Of a stretch of DNA of 53,687 nt, positions 35,421 to 43,360 are shown piece by piece. The notes under the pieces were generated by a model. The model saw nothing but the letters and a program-made list of their open reading frames with translations. It was not told the DNA's origin and made no database searches. Source of the DNA: Actinomycetes bacterium (lineage in GTDB: Bacteria > Actinomycetota > Acidimicrobiia > IMCC26256 > Chersky-534); assembly GCA_025463865.1 (NCBI GenBank), contig JAODBH010000218.1:1-53687 (forward strand). The letters run 5' to 3'. The position numbers and the translations under genes are program-made. Position 1 is the stretch's first letter. Every line of letters begins with the position of its first letter.

Positions 35421-36716
35421 TCAAAGCTCCGAGAGCCGCGTCGGCCGGCTGTATGGATCAACAGCTCGGGACGTGCCGAACGCAGGTACCTCGAATCGCT
35501 CGCCGACCTGTACGGGAACCGTTTCGACGCGCCGGCCGGTAGGCACGGTGTCGGTGTCGGAGTCGGGAGGCGGGTGGTGGCGCATGCGATGCAGCCGTAC
35601 CGTCACCAGCCCGAGCAGCACCCACAACAACGAGTTGCGCACCAGCACGATCGAGGCGGGAAAGCCATCGCCCGCGCCCAGCTCGCGCACGAGGTCGAAG
35701 CCGAGCGTGCTGAGTGCGCCGATCACGGCGGTGAGCCAGCCGACGGCTCGCTCGCCACCGGCTGCGGCGATGGCGGCGAACGGAAGCAGCCACGAGGCGT
35801 ATTGAGGCGAAAGGACCGTAGCGGTCACCAGCAGCGCGGCGATCACGCCTACGGAGGCAAGGCCGTCGACGATCCGGGGCTCGATTGAGCGGGTGCGGTT
35901 CGCGAGGACCCAGATGCCGGCCCCGAGCGCGAGTCCGAATAGCGGAAGACCGGTCCGGGCCCACGCGGGCGCGATACCCGTGCGCCACGCGCCAGCCTCG
36001 AAGTACGTGCGTCCCGAGAAGGCTGTGTGCACGAAGGCTCCGACCGTGCTCTCGATCTGCCAGCCACGGGCACCGCGGAACGTGAGCACCTGCACAGGCG
36101 CGTCGGAGCCACCGAACGCTATCCAGGCGCCGAGGCCCGCAATCCCGACGGTCGCAAACGCTATGAGCGATCGCCACGATTGACGGACGAGAAGCGTCGG
36201 TGCGAGCGCGATCGGCCACACCTTGGCGAAGCACGCGAGGGCCAACATTCCTGGTCCCGAAAGCAGCCGTCGCCGCCGAACCAACGCCATGCCGGTGACC
36301 GCCAGGAATACAGACAGCAGGTCCAGACGCAGGTAGAGGAACGGGTACCAGATGAACGCCAAGCCGATCAGGAGGTAGAGCACAGCGGCCTTGCGCCCCC
36401 ATCCCCATGCCATCACGGCCGCGATGGCGAGGTCGAGCACGACTTGCGACCACATAACGTTCACCGTCGACTCCCGCACCGTGCGGCCGTTCAGCGCGTC
36501 GATTGCGGCCACCGTCAGCGGCGGGTATTCCACCGGGAAGTCGCGGTACGGCGTTCCCGCGTGATTCGCGATCCGATGGAAGCGGCGCACGTCCCCGGGC
36601 AGCACAGTCTGCTTGCCCTGGGTCGCGTGGCCTTCGAGCGCCACCCCCACGATCACGAGGCGAACGAGGACGAGGGCCCCTACGAGGCAGGCGATCCTCC
36701 GAGGCGTCGCGACCAT
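35421..36716 (-). CDS. GT87-like polyprenyl-phosphomannose-dependent mannosyltransferase
   Basis: 431 aa polytopic membrane protein with about 10 hydrophobic segments. The early VEYPPLTVAAIDAL motif and overall layout match GT-C fold glycosyltransferases of the GT87/DUF2029 group, which use polyprenyl-phosphate sugars outside the membrane; FPVEYPPL holds the probable catalytic acid. ATG 36716 (MVATPRRIACLVGAL) starts just before the first helix. C-terminal tail is hydrophilic. It adjoins a decayed glycosyltransferase fragment, so the locus may once have been a larger envelope-glycan cluster. Acceptor unknown. Confidence 0.75.
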   Translation of the reverse strand: MVATPRRIACLVGALVLVRLVIVGVALEGHATQGKQTVLPGDVRRFHRIANHAGTPYRDFPVEYPPLTVAAIDALNGRTVRESTVNVMWSQVVLDLAIAAVMAWGWGRKAAVLYLLIGLAFIWYPFLYLRLDLLSVFLAVTGMALVRRRRLLSGPGMLALACFAKVWPIALAPTLLVRQSWRSLIAFATVGIAGLGAWIAFGGSDAPVQVLTFRGARGWQIESTVGAFVHTAFSGRTYFEAGAWRTGIAPAWARTGLPLFGLALGAGIWVLANRTRSIEPRIVDGLASVGVIAALLVTATVLSPQYASWLLPFAAIAAAGGERAVGWLTAVIGALSTLGFDLVRELGAGDGFPASIVLVRNSLLWVLLGLVTVRLHRMRHHPPPDSDTDTVPTGRRVETVPVQVGERFEVPAFGTSRAVDPYSRPTRLSEL

Positions 36717-37220
36717 CTCACCGTATCTACCCCGGCGGCCGTGAGAACCGAGTGAGATTGCGACGGCCTCCACCTGGCACCTGCCGTTCAGGCCTCGGGC
36801 CGCCCCGTGCTTCGGGGCCCACCGTTCTCATTGGAGCCTCATGGTGTCGAAATAGCTCCGGGTGGATCATGACGATTCGGGAATCTTTTCCGTGCGTTGT
36901 CCGAGCAGGCAAGACGCTGGTCAGCGGGTTTCCGCTTTGGCATGGGCGTAGCCGCGACGGGAGCATTGTTGGCGGCGACCTTCGCCACCGCGATGCGTTG
37001 GCCGACGGGCTCCTATGAGGCTTGGTTCTTGTGGGTGGCGGTTCGAGCGAACTCAGGAACTCCGCTGTACCGCGGCGTTGACTACGTCACGACACCGTCG
37101 CTATGTGGTCGATGCCGGGTCGGCATTGCGACGGTGGCCTCGTCAACCATCGAACCCGTCGGCGCCATGCCCGTGGTCACGGCACAGGCGGCAGCGTGGA
37201 CCCGCCCCCACCCAACCTGC
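36717..37220. other. Gene-poor region between GT87-like and LLM genes
   Basis: About 500 nt. It contains a small hairpin GCCCCG-TGCTT-CGGGGC (36802-36818) and the glycosyltransferase fragment described separately (36897-37103). The remaining ~117 nt before the LLM stop show nothing recognisable. GC content is lower than the surroundings near 36840-36960. Confidence 0.5.
36897..37103 (+). pseudogene. N-terminal remnant of a membrane glycosyltransferase
   Basis: The frame encodes a signal-anchor-like helix (FGMGVAATGALLAATFATA) followed by SYEAWFLWVAVRANSGTP and LYRGVDYVTTPS. This resembles the start of PMT/GT-C type glycosyltransferases, which commonly read E-x-W-F-L...G-x-x-LYRDV-x-x-x-TTPL in the first extracellular loop. 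After about 69 codons the similarity stops and the frame continues into unrelated sequence antisense to the LLM gene. ATG 36942 or TTG 36897 would be the original start. Probably a truncated pseudogene; recognition is by eye only. Confidence 0.5.
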
Positions 37221-38135
37221 CTACGGCGAACCGTGGGCTATGACCTCGCTGCCGTAGCGGTCGAGGGCTTCGATGGCGTGCGCGAGGGAGTCGCCGGGGA
37301 CGGAGACGCTGTTCCAGGTCACGCCCATCGCCGCCATGCGATCGAGTGACTCGAGGTGGGCGGTCGGCTCGAAGTCGTCGTCGGCCGGACCCGGCAGGCC
37401 GGTGGTGAAGGCGACGTCGATGGTGGCGCGATCCCGGCCGGCCTCGTCGACGTGTCGCCAAAGGTGCTGGAGCATCGGAGCGAGGTCGTCGAGCCCGTCG
37501 AGCGGCACGGTGCGCGAAGTCTGCGCGAGTGTCGCCGTGGCCGGGAACGGGTTCCAACCATCTCCGTGCGCGGCGACGCGGCGGCGGGTGAGCGCGCTGT
37601 TCCCGCCGATCCAGATCGGGACGTGCACCGGCTTCGGGTTCGCCGAGACCGCAGACGCCACGAACCCGGTGCCCTCGAACGCGTACTCGTCCTCGGACCA
37701 CACCCCCCGGAGTACGGAGAGGGCCTCGTCGAACAGGACGTTTCGCTGCTCGAAGTCGACGCCCAGCGCCCGGTACTCGCCGCGCAGGTAGCCCGTCGCC
37801 ACTGACAGCACGAACCGGCCTTCCGAGAGGGCGTCGAGGGTGGCGGCCGCCTTCGCGACCAGGAAGGGGTTCCGGTACGGGAGGACGAGGATGTTGGGGA
37901 TGAGCCGGAGCCGCTCGGTGACGGCCGCGACGAGCGTGAGCGCGACGAACGGATCCAGGGCGTCGTGACCGCCCGCGCTGAGCCACTTCTGCGACGGCGC
38001 CGGATGGTCGGTGAATCCGATGCCGTCGAATCCGGCGGCTTCGGCGGCCTCGGCGAAGCGCGTGATCCCCGCCCGGCTGACGAACTCGGGATTGAACGGG
38101 TGCACCAAGAGGGGGTAGGTCGTCCAGTGATTCAT
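37221..38135 (-). CDS. LLM-class (F420-dependent type) oxidoreductase
   Basis: 304 aa luciferase-like TIM-barrel protein. GFDGIGFTDHPAP, the central VATGYLRGEYRALGVDF, VPIWIGGNSALTRRRVAAHGDGWNPF and the strand LIPNILVLPYRNPF are typical of actinobacterial LLM enzymes that use F420 or FMN. ATG 38135 opens at a normal N-terminus. It is divergent from the GGDEF-EAL gene. Substrate unknown; F420 use is inferred from subfamily pattern only. Confidence 0.87.
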   Translation of the reverse strand: MNHWTTYPLLVHPFNPEFVSRAGITRFAEAAEAAGFDGIGFTDHPAPSQKWLSAGGHDALDPFVALTLVAAVTERLRLIPNILVLPYRNPFLVAKAAATLDALSEGRFVLSVATGYLRGEYRALGVDFEQRNVLFDEALSVLRGVWSEDEYAFEGTGFVASAVSANPKPVHVPIWIGGNSALTRRRVAAHGDGWNPFPATATLAQTSRTVPLDGLDDLAPMLQHLWRHVDEAGRDRATIDVAFTTGLPGPADDDFEPTAHLESLDRMAAMGVTWNSVSVPGDSLAHAIEALDRYGSEVIAHGSP

Positions 38136-38246
38136 CGGCGCACAATCTCACGGCCCGGTTGTCAGGAACAGCACAGCCGGGCGCCCTCTCGTTGCGCTCC
38201 GCCGAACTGACCCGATGCGTTCCCTCGAAGTGATCGGTCGTACGTC

Positions 38247-38313
38247 GGCGGGAAGCCCGAGCCCCGCCAACCTGCCCTGCGGCCACCCTGGCTTTCGCCG
38301 GGTTCGCAGGGTT
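38247..38313 (+). ncRNA. Possible structured 5' leader upstream of the GGDEF-EAL gene
   Basis: Two hairpins in tandem: GGCGGG (38247-38252) with CCCGCC (38263-38268), then CCCTGCG (38275-38281) with CGCAGGG (38305-38311) enclosing an inner ACCC(T)GGC-TTTC-GCC-GGGT stem (38285-38303). The second is a long imperfect stem not followed by a T tract. Lying between divergent genes, it is unlikely to be a simple terminator. It does not match the c-di-GMP-I riboswitch consensus as I know it. Candidate regulatory RNA only. Confidence 0.35.
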
Positions 38314-38353
38314 GTTCTAAGGCGTGGTCGTCCACGTGCCGATCTGTCCCCTT

Positions 38354-40519
38354 ATGGACGCCGGCCCGAGCGAGAAGGAAGCGACGCGCCCCGACACGAG
38401 CGAATCGACGCCGCTGTCCAAGCTCGAGCGGCCGTCGACCGAGTTGGAGCTGCTGCTCGGGTACTCGCTCGACATCCTCACCGTGCTCGAGCTCGACGGT
38501 TCGTGGCGCTACACCAGTCCCGCCGGGACGCTCGCGATGGGCTATCCGCGAGGCTTCGACCCGGTAGGCGGCATCTTCTCGCTGCTGCACGAGGAGGACG
38601 TTCCCGCAGCCCTCGTCGCCTTCCAGGACCTGGTCGACGGCGTCCGCTCCGAGACCGATCCGATCATCCTCCGCGTCCGCACCCCGGACGGCAGCTACCG
38701 GATGCTCGAGACGGTCGGGCGGAGCCTGGCCGACGATCCCGCCATTCGCGGCATCGTCCTCAACTCGCGCGACATCACCGATCAACGCCATGCCGAAGAC
38801 GCGCTCCGACGAGAAGAACGCCGGTTCCGATCGCTGTTGCAACACGCGTCGGACTTCACGGTCGTCTGGGATGCCGACTTCCGCATCACGTACGTGAGCC
38901 CCTCGGTCGTCGAGGCCACCGGCGGGCTGTTCGTCAGTGGCACCGAGGTGCGACTCGCGGAGCTCGTCCATCCCGACGACTACGAGTACGCGGAGCAGGA
39001 CTTCGCCGACCTGCTCGCGTCACCCTCCGGAACCGTTCGACGCATGCAGTTCCGCGTGCAGTTCGCGGAAGGCGGATACCGCTGGCTCGAAGCCGTGGTC
39101 GCGAACCTGCTCGCCGATCCGGACGTGACCGGCGTGGTGGTGAACGCCCGCGACGTCACCGAGCGTTTCGAGCACGAGCAGCGTCTCGGCCATCAGGCTT
39201 CCCACGACCCCCTGACCGGTCTCCCCAACCGGCTCGCATTCGAGACCGCGCTCGCCGAACGCCTGGCCCACGACCGTCGGGGCTGGGTGGGTCTGTGCTT
39301 CATCGACCTGGATCACTTCAAGTACGTGAACGACAGCCTCGGGCACGGAGCCGGCGACGAGCTGCTCCGGATCATCGCCCGGCGGATCCGCAGCGTCGTG
39401 CGCGAAGGCGCATTCGTGGCCCGGTTCGGTGGGGACGAGTTCGTGGTCATGGCCGGCAACGCCGACATGGCCGCGGTGGAGCGGCTCGGCAGCCGCCTGC
39501 TCTCCGCCATCACGGGCCCGACCCGGCTCGGCGAATCCGAGCTCTACGCCTCGGCCAGCATCGGCGTGGCGGTGGCGTCGCCCTACGAAGCCCGTGATGC
39601 CGAATCGATGATTCGAGAAGGCGACACCGCCATGTACGAGGCGAAGGCGCGTGGGCGGGGTCAGATCGTCCGCTTCGACGACGCCCTGCAGGAGAAGGCG
39701 CGCTCCACGCTCCGCCTCGAGACATCGCTGCAGCACGCGATCCGGCGCGGAGAGTTCACGGTCCACTACCAACCGCTCGTCTCCGCGACCGACCGCGGGC
39801 TCGCCGGGCTCGAGGCGCTCGTGCGGTGGAACCATCCGGACCTCGGCTTGACGATGCCCGCCACGTTCCTGCCCGCCGCGGAACGGAGTGGGCTCATCGC
39901 CCAGATCGACCACCAGGTCTTGCGCGCGGTCCTGCGCGACATGCGGAGCAATCCGGGCATGCCGCGGGTCTGGCTCAACCTCTCGGCCCGCGCGCTCTCC
40001 GAATCCCTCTACACGCGTCCGATCATCGCCGCCGCGGTGGAGGCCGGAATCGGCCTCGACCGGTTGGGATTCGAGATCACCGAGACCGCGTTGGCGGACG
40101 ACATGAGCGCGGTGCGGGAGAACCTCACCCGCCTCCGTCAGCAAGGAGCGAAGATCGCGCTGGACGACTACGGAACCGGCTACGCCAGCCTGGTGAACCT
40201 GAAGCAGTTCCCCATCGACGAGCTGAAGATCGATCAGCGGTTCGTCTCCGAGATGCTCACGCAGTCGCTCGACCACGCGATCGTCTCCGGCGTCACCCGG
40301 ATCGGGCACGCGCTCGGTGTGCAGGTCGTCGCCGAGGGGGTCGAGTCCGCCTCCCAGGCCGAAGCCCTGGTCGAGATCGGCGTCGACCTGCTCCAAGGCT
40401 TCTACTACTCACCGCCGGTTCCGGTCGGGGAGCTCGAAGCGCTGCTCTCGGCGTGGCCGATCCTCCCCACTACCTGCTGGACGTCTACCTTGCCCCGCGA
40501 CCTGTCCGACGGGGTCTGA
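38354..40519 (+). CDS. PAS-PAS-GGDEF-EAL cyclic-di-GMP turnover protein
   Basis: 721 aa, no membrane helices, so a cytosolic sensor-enzyme. Two PAS domains (about residues 20-140 and 150-270; each ends in a VxNARDVT- or LNSRDIT-type PAC strand), then GGDEF with RFGGDEFVVM intact and DLDHFKYVNDSLGHGAGD. The inhibitory I-site is degraded (REGA instead of RxxD before the signature). The EAL domain has LEALVRWNHPDLG, NLSARAL, FEITETAL, LDDYGTGYASL, LKIDQRFV and AEGVES, all intact. Both synthase and phosphodiesterase activities look possible. ATG 38354 is chosen; GTG 38324 is an alternative. Confidence 0.93.
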   Translation: MDAGPSEKEATRPDTSESTPLSKLERPSTELELLLGYSLDILTVLELDGSWRYTSPAGTLAMGYPRGFDPVGGIFSLLHEEDVPAALVAFQDLVDGVRSETDPIILRVRTPDGSYRMLETVGRSLADDPAIRGIVLNSRDITDQRHAEDALRREERRFRSLLQHASDFTVVWDADFRITYVSPSVVEATGGLFVSGTEVRLAELVHPDDYEYAEQDFADLLASPSGTVRRMQFRVQFAEGGYRWLEAVVANLLADPDVTGVVVNARDVTERFEHEQRLGHQASHDPLTGLPNRLAFETALAERLAHDRRGWVGLCFIDLDHFKYVNDSLGHGAGDELLRIIARRIRSVVREGAFVARFGGDEFVVMAGNADMAAVERLGSRLLSAITGPTRLGESELYASASIGVAVASPYEARDAESMIREGDTAMYEAKARGRGQIVRFDDALQEKARSTLRLETSLQHAIRRGEFTVHYQPLVSATDRGLAGLEALVRWNHPDLGLTMPATFLPAAERSGLIAQIDHQVLRAVLRDMRSNPGMPRVWLNLSARALSESLYTRPIIAAAVEAGIGLDRLGFEITETALADDMSAVRENLTRLRQQGAKIALDDYGTGYASLVNLKQFPIDELKIDQRFVSEMLTQSLDHAIVSGVTRIGHALGVQVVAEGVESASQAEALVEIGVDLLQGFYYSPPVPVGELEALLSAWPILPTTCWTSTLPRDLSDGV

Positions 40520-40576
40520 CCCGCTCTCGACGCACCCTCCGATTTGCCGTCTGGACGTCGAGCCGGTCCGTGCGGA

Positions 40577-40595
40577 TAAGGTGAACCTCACCAAA
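40577..40595 (+). promoter_or_regulatory. DtxR/IdeR-like operator upstream of the ZIP gene
   Basis: TAAGGTGAACCTCACCAAA agrees with TWAGGTWAGSCTWACCTWA at 16 of 19 positions by hand count and contains the perfect inverted repeat GGTGA-ACC-TCACC. It ends 15 nt before the GTG start and overlaps a TAAGGT -10-like hexamer, so metal-loaded repressor would block transcription. Confidence 0.6.
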
Positions 40596-40609
40596 GTCGA
40601 GGGGGTCAC

Positions 40610-41461
40610 GTGAGCAGTTGGGAAATCGTCCTACTGGGAGCCATCGCCGGCTTCACGATCTATCTCGGGCTTCCGGTCGGCCGACTGCAGAACGTCTCCG
40701 GCGCGGTGCGGGCCGGTCTCAACGCCGTGGCGGTCGGGATCCTGATCTTCCTGCTCTGGGACGTGTTGTCGGCCGGGATCGACCCGGTCGAGACGTCGCT
40801 CCTCGACGCCCGCAACCACGGCGGCTCCTGGCTCCGGTTCGCGGGCTTCGCCGCGCTCCTCACCGTGTGCGTCGCGATCGGGCTGATGACCCTTGTCCAC
40901 TACGACATGTGGCTCCGACGGCGTCGGGCCGCAGGGGTCGACGGCCCCGGAGCCGCGTCCACCGCGACGCTGCGGTCCCACGCCGGTCCGATCGCGCGTC
41001 TCAGCGAACCAAAGCGGCTCGCGTTGTTCATCGCGCTGGGCATCGGGTTCCACAACTTCTCCGAGGGACTCGCGATCGGGCAGTCGGCGGCGAGCGGAGA
41101 GATCAGCTTGGCGCTGCTGCTCATCATCGGCTTCGGTCTCCACAACGCGACCGAAGGCTTCGGGATCGTCGCCCCGCTCGCGGCGGAGAACGAGCGACCT
41201 TCGTGGGCGTTCCTCGGCGTCATGGGGCTCATCGGTGGAGGCCCCACGTTCCTCGGCACGATCGTCGGCCAGGCGTGGGTGAACGAGTGGCTCTTCACCG
41301 CCTTCCTCGGTCTGGCCGCGGGGTCGATCCTCTACGTGGTCATCGAGCTGCTCGCCGTCGGGCGAAAGCTGGGCTACGTGGAGATCGCGACGTGGTGCAT
41401 CCTGCTCGGGCTGTTCCTCGGCTTCGCCACGGACATGGTCCTGGTCGCAGCGGGCACCTGA
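40610..41461 (+). CDS. ZIP-family divalent metal transporter
   Basis: 283 aa membrane protein with about eight hydrophobic segments. The metal-binding helices are evident: IALGIGFHNFSEGLAIG (helix IV) and IIGFGLHNATEGFGIV (helix V), each with the H-N-x-x-E pattern. A basic loop (LRRRRAAGVDGPG) separates helices III and IV. GTG 40610 follows a G-rich ribosome binding site. The upstream DtxR/IdeR-like box argues for iron or manganese import; zinc is also common in this family. Confidence 0.9.
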   Translation: MSSWEIVLLGAIAGFTIYLGLPVGRLQNVSGAVRAGLNAVAVGILIFLLWDVLSAGIDPVETSLLDARNHGGSWLRFAGFAALLTVCVAIGLMTLVHYDMWLRRRRAAGVDGPGAASTATLRSHAGPIARLSEPKRLALFIALGIGFHNFSEGLAIGQSAASGEISLALLLIIGFGLHNATEGFGIVAPLAAENERPSWAFLGVMGLIGGGPTFLGTIVGQAWVNEWLFTAFLGLAAGSILYVVIELLAVGRKLGYVEIATWCILLGLFLGFATDMVLVAAGT

Positions 41462-41488
41462 GTCCGGACCCGTCAGGCGCAACCCGGA

Positions 41489-41734
41489 TCAGGCCGCGCC
41501 GCCCGCCCGTTCCTCGCCGATGGCGTCGGTGTGGGCGGCGCGCCACCACAGGTCCGGCCACACCTCGGCCGGGTGGAAGCCGGCCCGGGTCGCGTAACGG
41601 TCCGCCTGGGCCCAGGTCCAGCCCCACGCTCGGGCGGTAGCGATCTCGGAGCCGCCGCACCGCAGCCGTCGGGCGAGGGAGCTCACGTTCGGGTGCCCGA
41701 GGAGCGCCTCGAGCGGGTCGATCGGGAACGTCAC
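41489..41734 (-). CDS. Small helix-turn-helix-like protein
   Basis: 81 aa. LGHPNVSSLARRLRCGGSEIATARAWGWTWAQADRYATRAGFHPAEVW reads like a short HTH region of the kind in actinobacterial DNA-binding proteins that end ADRLAxxLGxHPxxVW. GTG 41734 is preceded on the minus strand by GAAGGAG at good spacing, which decides the start; the longer ORF is rejected. Convergent with the ZIP gene. Regulatory role is a guess. Confidence 0.6.
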   Translation of the reverse strand: MTFPIDPLEALLGHPNVSSLARRLRCGGSEIATARAWGWTWAQADRYATRAGFHPAEVWPDLWWRAAHTDAIGEERAGGAA

Positions 41735-41953
41735 TCGCGCTCCTTCTCCGGTGGTGTCCGCGCGCCGCGGTGTACATCCCCTTTCTCGCATCGCCACATG
41801 AACACCGTGTCGCCGGCTCGTAGCGATTGCATTGCCATTCGCCGTACCCACGACGGCCGAACCGCGCCAGAGCGCCGTTTACCTGCTGTTTCCTTGACCG
41901 CGCGGCGGCCCCCTTGAAGGCTTCCCCCGACAATCACGGAGGAGCCGACCCCC

Positions 41954-42151
41954 TTGGGCCGCTGCAAGGTCTACGAGATCGAAGGACCCGATCCCGGCGA
42001 GACCGCGGGTGCTGTGCGCTGCCTCAGGGACGCCACCGCGACGATCGAGGTCGGCGACAAGAAGTACCCCATCTGCAAGAAGCACCAGGCCACACGCTGG
42101 CGACTCTTCAAGAAGAAGGGCTGGCTGTACGCGGTCGAATCCAAGGCTTGA
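41954..42151 (+). CDS. Small Cys-containing protein (possible zinc-binding)
   Basis: 65 aa with a TTG start preceded by GGAGGAG. Cysteines at about 4, 23 and 41 plus His 44 (GRCKVYE, VRCLRD, YPICKKHQ) could form a zinc site. The C-terminus is basic (RWRLFKKKGW). No family recognised. Strong ribosome binding site and good codon pattern support it as real. Same strand as the DUF2510 gene 47 nt downstream. Confidence 0.6.
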   Translation: MGRCKVYEIEGPDPGETAGAVRCLRDATATIEVGDKKYPICKKHQATRWRLFKKKGWLYAVESKA

Positions 42152-42198
42152 GCGTCGAGGGCGCGTAGCCTCGGGACTTCTTCGAGGGGGTTCGATCC

Positions 42199-42744
42199 AT
42201 GACGGAGTCGGCGGCTGGTTGGCACGCGGATCCCAGCAGGCGGCACGAACACCGCTACTGGGACGGCGAACAGTGGACGGACGACGTCGCCGACGCGGGT
42301 GTGCAGTCCAAGGATCCCGTGCAGTTCACCCCGCCGACCGACCCGTCGCACATGCCGACCGAAGCGGTTGCGCCCGTGGTCGCAGCGGCTCCGTACCCGC
42401 CCGGATCAGGCGCGCCGACGACCGTCGGCCCGACCGTGGCCCGCCGGCAGTACGCGCCGGTGCCACCGCCGCGGGATCGGTTCCCGCTCTGGGCGATGAT
42501 CGTCATCCCGCTCCTGGTGCTCGCGCTGATCATCGTGGGCATCGTGATCTTCGCGACCTCGAGCGACGATCCGAAGCCGACGAGCACGACGACCACGAGC
42601 ACCACCGCGAGCACGACGACAACGCTGCCGTCGACCACGACGACCCGGCCCATCACGACAACCACCGCTCCGCCGACGACCACGGCCCCGCCGACGACCA
42701 CGGCACCGACCACGACGACAGCCGGCACCACCACGACCACCTGA
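42199..42744 (+). CDS. DUF2510-domain single-pass membrane protein with Thr-rich tail
   Basis: 181 aa. N-terminal DUF2510 module (GWHADPSRRHEHRYWDGEQWTDDV), a Pro/Ala-rich linker, one membrane helix (WAMIVIPLLVLALIIVGIVIF) and an outward tail of Thr/Pro/Ser repeats (about 55 residues, mostly Thr). DUF2510 is largely actinobacterial and its role is unknown. The tail is likely extracytoplasmic and could be mannosylated (inference). ATG 42199 has an AGGGGG ribosome binding site. Confidence 0.85.
   Translation: MTESAAGWHADPSRRHEHRYWDGEQWTDDVADAGVQSKDPVQFTPPTDPSHMPTEAVAPVVAAAPYPPGSGAPTTVGPTVARRQYAPVPPPRDRFPLWAMIVIPLLVLALIIVGIVIFATSSDDPKPTSTTTTSTTASTTTTLPSTTTTRPITTTTAPPTTTAPPTTTAPTTTTAGTTTTT
42582..42741 (+). 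repeat. ACN/ACG-rich low-complexity coding repeat
   Basis: Imperfect triplet repeat encoding the Thr-rich tail of the DUF2510 protein, including near-identical repeats of CCGACGACCACGG. Prone to length variation. Confidence 0.7.
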
Positions 42745-42778
42745 TCCGGACCGTCAGGTCCGACGGAGGCGAGGACCC

Positions 42779-43333
42779 ATGTCCCGGGAAGCCCTGCTCG
42801 TCATGGACCTGCAGCACGGCATCGTCGAGCGCTTCGGCGACGACGCCGGATCGGTGCTCGGAACGCTCGTCGACGCGATCGCCGCCGCCCGGGCCGCCGC
42901 ACTCCCCGTCGTCTACGTCCGGGTCGCGTTCCGTGACGGCGCGCCGGAGGTGAGCCCGAGGAACACCGTCTTCTCGCGGATGGCGTCGGCGATGAGCGAG
43001 ACGGATCCGAAGACCCGGATCCACGCCGCGTTGGCGCCCCAGCCCCACGACGTCGTCGTGACCAAGCGCCGCGTGAGCGCGTTCACGGGCAGCGATCTCG
43101 ACGTCGTCCTGCGTTCGCTCGGCGTCGACTCGCTCGTGCTCACGGGCATCGCCACGAGCGGCGTGGTGCTGTCCACGCTGCGTCAGGCCGCGGATCTCGA
43201 CTTTCAGCTCACCGTGTTGGAGGACGGCTGCATGGATGCCGACCCCGAGGTCCATCGTGTGTTGATGGAGAAGGTGTTCCCGCGGCAGGCGTCGGTGATG
43301 TCCGCCACCGACTGGATCGACGCCCGGTCGTAG
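42779..43333 (+). CDS. Isochorismatase-fold protein lacking the catalytic cysteine
   Basis: 184 aa cysteine-hydrolase-family fold. The Asp of LLVMDLQHGIV and the Lys of VTKRRVSAFTGSDLD correspond to two members of the Asp-Lys-Cys triad. At the nucleophile position the usual ATNxCV reads ATSGVV, so the Cys is Val. It may be inactive, use another mechanism or be an isochorismatase-type enzyme that does not need Cys. The start ATG 42779 follows GGAGGCGAGG. Sits between the DUF2510 gene and the permease. Confidence 0.82.
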   Translation: MSREALLVMDLQHGIVERFGDDAGSVLGTLVDAIAAARAAALPVVYVRVAFRDGAPEVSPRNTVFSRMASAMSETDPKTRIHAALAPQPHDVVVTKRRVSAFTGSDLDVVLRSLGVDSLVLTGIATSGVVLSTLRQAADLDFQLTVLEDGCMDADPEVHRVLMEKVFPRQASVMSATDWIDARS

Positions 43334-43360
43334 CGCCCGCACGAACGACCGGCCCGGCCC

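Noticed and set aside
35081-37220. Integrative element inserted at the tRNA
   Set aside because: No integrase, no duplicated tRNA 3' end and no plasmid or phage genes were found; described only as a possible accessory patch.
38247-38313. c-di-GMP-I riboswitch upstream of the GGDEF-EAL gene
   Set aside because: The conserved CGCAAAGCC and tetraloop-receptor features I know for that class are absent; kept only as a generic structured-leader candidate.
42582-42741. CRISPR-like or tandem-repeat array
   Set aside because: The repeats are short, imperfect triplets inside a coding Thr-rich tail; no spacer structure or cas genes.
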